This document shows, in pieces, positions 61,773-64,000 of a DNA stretch of 64,000 nucleotides; within the stretch, counting starts at the first letter, position 1, and every line of letters begins with the position of its first letter. A program made the position numbers and the translations under genes. Source of the stretch: an uncultured Owenweeksia sp. (GTDB lineage: Bacteria; Bacteroidota; Bacteroidia; Flavobacteriales; Schleiferiaceae); assembly GCA_937146805.1 (NCBI GenBank), contig CAKZRR010000028.1, positions 62,001-126,000 on the forward strand, read 5' to 3'. Below the pieces are notes generated by a model. The model searched no databases, was not told the origin of the DNA, and saw nothing but the letters and a program-made list of their open reading frames with translations.

Positions 61773-62132
61773 GCACAACAAGTTAGTAAACTTAACTGAG
61801 TTGCGTTTATGTTTCCTTTATACTGCCTCCAATATAGTACATGTGCATAATGTATTACATAAATAAAAGGAGGTTTTTAATGTATGTGGTTTTTAAGTAA
61901 ACAGCTTAGGCTTTTTCAAGCCGATTGATGGGGTTTAATCAAATGTACGAAAGCGGGAAAGCCGCTTGGCTCAATACAAAGGGCCTTACATTGGCTCCTT
62001 GTAAGCCTATTTGCCTTGCCTATTTTTTGCTAGAAAAACTACTGACCCAAAAAACAAAAAGCCCGTTACGGGCTTTTATTAAATCAATTATTTTGAGTTG
62101 GGAGGGGTTGTGCAACAGCTACCATTGTTACC
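61773..62132 (-). repeat. Long cassette-junction repeat R3 (~360 bp)
   Basis: Third copy. Plus-strand outer cores GCACAAC at 61773-61779 and GTTACC at 62127-62132 (second core diverged). Same internal order as R1/R2; terminator tip altered to GTTAC, showing compensating change (GCCCG/CGGGC). The left palindrome is less perfect. The C-terminal 14 codons of the upstream gene lie inside it. Confidence 0.85.
62048..62077 (-). terminator. Terminator inside long repeat R3
   Basis: Minus strand AAAAGCCCG-TAA-CGGGCTTTT then TGTTTTTTG; 11 bp after the stop codon at 62088. Confidence 0.8.
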
Positions 62133-63179
62133 AGCAGTATTTATTTTTCCTTCTAAAAAGTCATTTTCAACCGCCCATTTGTGCAACTTATCATATCTTA
62201 TTTTTACAGAAGCAGGGAGCTGATCAATTGATTCAGCCTGATACATTGTTAGTTGATTTTTCTCGTAACTTTTCATTCCTTGCCTTTCAATTTCCCTTTT
62301 ATCCATATCAACAATCTGATTCTCTACATCATTTTCCGTCATTTCAGGTAAGCTCTCTATCCATTCCATGAAATTAATTGTCTCTGGGTCTTCGGATGAA
62401 ATAGTAGAAAGAATTTTAAAGTCATTATTTTTCAAATACTTTTTTAGCTTCTGAATCTGAAACCCTTGTAAATGGCTGAAAGAGGGAATATCTATGCCAA
62501 ATTTTCTACTATAATCATAACTAATCATTCCGTTTGGGAATTTTAATAAATGAAGTGTCATTACAATTGTAACAATTTCCTCAAATGTCTCTACCCATTT
62601 TAAGACATAATCTTGCTCAAAAGTTTGACAATTAGATTTTAGTCTGCCTAATCTGTTTGAATATAATTGACCTTTTGTGTGAACGTAGTTATGTAAATAA
62701 TTAAGATTAAGTAAGCGCTGTTTTAAATCACTATTTTTTTGAAATTTTTGTATGTTTTCATTCTTAATAAGAATTTTCCATATGTCAGTTATTCTTGGAG
62801 TATTTGCTTCCTTACTATCTTCAGAGTTAAGCCATTTTTGTACAGCGTTGTGACCATCATCATTGATATTGTAATACACAGATAAAAGCCCAAGTTCAAG
62901 TACACTACGTAGGGATGACATTGATTGCTTGTAAAGTCCAAAGCACATTTGACTAAATGAAATTTGTGATTCTTCCCAAGACTCTACATAAGGAAAGTTG
63001 TGACCAGACCAGAAACTATCAATAGTTGTAGGTATGATATCTAAAGCAGAATGATACAACCAAGACAGTTCACTTATTTTATCACTAATTTCCTTATTGG
63101 ATTCCAAGTATTCATTAGTTTTTTCATAAACGTTAATACTTGTGTCAGGGTCATATGTAAATGGAAGAAACTTCTTCAA
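62088..63179 (-). CDS. Cassette gene: hypothetical alpha-helical protein
   Basis: 363 residues with a TTG start at 63179 (an in-frame TAA lies just upstream and no early ATG exists). Soluble, helical; segments such as SELSWLYHSALDIIPTTID, MCFGLYKQSMSSLRSVLELGLLSVYY and LLNLNYLHNYVHTKGQLYSNRLG (H-N-Y-x-H in a helix) recall DUF5677/abortive-infection-like helical bundles, but I cannot assign it. The terminal residues GSCCTTPPNSK are encoded by repeat R3 and are shared with the J-like cassette protein. Cassette ends GCTACCAGC and GCTGGTAAC are complementary. Confidence 0.7.
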   Translation of the reverse strand: MKKFLPFTYDPDTSINVYEKTNEYLESNKEISDKISELSWLYHSALDIIPTTIDSFWSGHNFPYVESWEESQISFSQMCFGLYKQSMSSLRSVLELGLLSVYYNINDDGHNAVQKWLNSEDSKEANTPRITDIWKILIKNENIQKFQKNSDLKQRLLNLNYLHNYVHTKGQLYSNRLGRLKSNCQTFEQDYVLKWVETFEEIVTIVMTLHLLKFPNGMISYDYSRKFGIDIPSFSHLQGFQIQKLKKYLKNNDFKILSTISSEDPETINFMEWIESLPEMTENDVENQIVDMDKREIERQGMKSYEKNQLTMYQAESIDQLPASVKIRYDKLHKWAVENDFLEGKINTAGNNGSCCTTPPNSK

Positions 63180-63203
63180 TATGTTTTATTGCTGGTAGCG
63201 CCA

Positions 63204-63383
63204 AGCTATGCGTAGTACGGATTTACGAAGCCGAAACTCCCAACCTTGCACTTAGCCGAGGCTTTACATTTTGTATTTATTTTCTCTGTCAAAATACCAA
63301 ATTAAAGTCTTGGCGGACTTCATTGAGTGAACGGATTTTCATTTGTGACGGAAACCCGCATTACGCATCAGCTATTGTTGTGC
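63204..63383 (-). repeat. Medium-length attC-like site (~180 bp)
   Basis: Minus strand: core GCACAAC (63377-63383), arm AGCTGATGCGTAATGCGG (63356-63373) complementary to CCGTACTACGCATAGCT (63204-63220) with one extra G on the first arm, enclosing a ~135-nt variable part. The second core is degenerate. It fills the 209-bp gap between two cassette genes; I see no gene in it. Confidence 0.6.
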
Positions 63384-63388
63384 TGCGT

Positions 63389-63784
63389 TTATTTATGTTT
63401 TACGGGTTCGGTATATACTTTTATGTTTTTCAATTTTTCCCAAGTAATTGAATCTATTCCTTTTGCTTCGTCAATTACCTTTTCAATCATATCATCTGAC
63501 ATTTTGGTTTCTAATTCATCATACAAGTCAATAAAACTCGGAAGTAAATCAAAATCTTCCTCTCTACTACACCGTATACCTATTGCGGGATAAGCCGAGC
63601 CAAACGGATTTTCAAAAGAAATCAAATCGAATTCAGTCGATGTAGGAAAATATTTGAACCAAATTGGGAGTTTTGTTCGGAATACGTCCAAGCAAGAAAT
63701 TATTAAATTCATGTCCCAATTTAACTTCTCATAAAACGGAAGCTCTACAGGTAAATATCCTCTCTTATTAATCGTCCTCTTCAT
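63389..63784 (-). CDS. Cassette gene: hypothetical protein
   Basis: 131 residues from the ATG at 63784; a GTG at 63799 would start inside the core of repeat R4 and is rejected. Soluble, acidic: LPFYEKLNWDMNLIISCLDVF, WFKYFPTSTEFDLISFENPF, then PAIGIRCSREEDFDLLPSFIDLYDELETKMSDDMIEKVIDEAKG. Overall look of a small immunity- or SMI1-like fold but no family can be named. It ends 6 bp before the core of the medium attC-like site and begins 12 bp from R4. Confidence 0.68.
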   Translation of the reverse strand: MKRTINKRGYLPVELPFYEKLNWDMNLIISCLDVFRTKLPIWFKYFPTSTEFDLISFENPFGSAYPAIGIRCSREEDFDLLPSFIDLYDELETKMSDDMIEKVIDEAKGIDSITWEKLKNIKVYTEPVKHK

Positions 63785-63795
63785 TTTTTGATGCC

Positions 63796-64000
63796 GCACA
63801 ACAAGTTAGTAAACGTAACTCAGTTACGTTTATATTTCCTTTATCCTGCCTCCAATATAGCACATGTACATAATAATTACATAAATAAAAGGAGGTTTTT
63901 AATGTACGTAGTTTCTAAGTAAACACCTTAGGCTTTTATGTCTTTATAAAACCTATAGTCTCACAACCTCGGGTACAAAAGGCCTGTAATCTCCTTTATG
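63796..64000 (-). repeat. Long cassette-junction repeat R4, partial
   Basis: Fourth copy, with core GCACAAC at 63796-63802. Alignment to R1-R3 holds to about 63937, then the sequence is unrelated, or continues beyond the window in a diverged form. Its inner palindrome at 63810-63832 is perfect: 11-bp arms TAAACGTAACT around a single C. The rest of the window to 64000 contains no gene I can support. Confidence 0.75.

Noticed and set aside
60326-61945. Minus-strand TACATTTG in R2 and R3 as a cassette promoter
   Set aside because: No -33 element at the right distance, it lies ~150 bp from the next gene, and R1 has a mismatch; not enough to call a promoter.
59401-62371. A small plus-strand open frame inside each long repeat (MGFSxMYESGK..., 31 residues in R1 and R2, read-through in R3)
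   Set aside because: Differences between copies are mostly amino-acid changing and the stop is lost in R3, so there is no sign of protein selection; the sequence is better explained by its hairpins.
57340-64000. CRISPR array or tandem repeats
   Set aside because: Repeat units are ~360 bp, only four, and the intervals are intact genes of different sizes; no 25-40 bp repeats with uniform spacers anywhere in the window.
57340-64000. Integron integrase or transposase gene
   Set aside because: None of the open frames in the window shows tyrosine-recombinase (R...HxxR...Y) or DDE motifs; it must be outside if present.
1-64000. tRNA or rRNA genes
   Set aside because: I saw no cloverleaf with a GGTTCGANTCC T-arm in intergenic space and no rRNA-like stretch; a covariance search could still find a tRNA I missed.

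Overview
The window looks like a chromosomal segment of a marine-type Bacteroidota, most likely Flavobacteriales. This rests on GldF/GldG gliding genes, PorQ and a type IX (T9SS) C-terminal sorting domain, a TonB-dependent receptor with a small lipoprotein, DUF5686/DUF6089 outer-membrane proteins, A-rich ribosome sites, frequent TTG/GTG starts and several promoters of the Bacteroidota type (TTG...TAnnTTTG). A family-level guess (Cryomorphaceae/Schleiferiaceae-like) would be inference only.

Layout. 0-10.3 kb: a fatty-acid degradation block with a 5'-truncated long-chain acyl-CoA ligase, a DUF1697 protein, a MarR regulator, then fadN-fadA-fadE and acetyl-CoA synthetase. A perfect 32-bp dyad in front of the MarR gene shares its core, at identical spacing to the promoter, with a site in front of fadE, so the block looks like a MarR-controlled beta-oxidation regulon. 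10.2-19.1 kb: a PAS histidine kinase with a receiver-only response regulator, a flippase-like membrane protein, an ArnT-like glycosyltransferase, DUF1015, and a TonB receptor/lipoprotein pair. 19.3-22.1 kb: a small accessory patch (an isolated N-terminal domain of an RluA-type pseudouridine synthase, an AT-rich membrane protein, GNAT, DUF3784). 22.2-37.2 kb: housekeeping and surface genes (YggS, DUF5686, a DnaQ/UvrC-like nuclease, ogt, purC-phoH, a SAM hydrolase, gldF-gldG-DUF4340, dnaN). 37.2-49.3 kb: pruA, yaaA, L31, a GlmU-like protein, lon, porQ-cmk. 49.3-56.7 kb: a leftward operon rsfS-ftsH-LUD-cdsA-psd-acyl-CoA-binding protein, then birA, pyrE and a Nudix hydrolase.

56.7-64 kb is different in kind. 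All genes point left, are AT-rich, mostly unrecognisable, and are separated by inverted-repeat recombination-site-like sequences. I read it as the distal part of a chromosomal integron-type gene-cassette array, with the integrase expected to the right, outside the window. Three short or medium attC-like hairpins (58.65, 61.21 and 63.20 kb) alternate with four copies (one cut by the window end) of a ~360-bp site whose outer cores match the short sites. The long site also contains an intrinsic terminator, several hairpins and a stop codon that gives two unrelated genes the same C-terminal tail. The beginning and end of most cassettes are mutually complementary in a cassette-specific way, which is the footprint left by circular cassettes. 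The cassettes encode a J-domain-like membrane protein without HPD, secreted or membrane proteins and unknown soluble proteins. A MazEF-type toxin-antitoxin module with its own promoter sits at the far end. The 360-bp terminator-bearing sites are the most unusual observation here.
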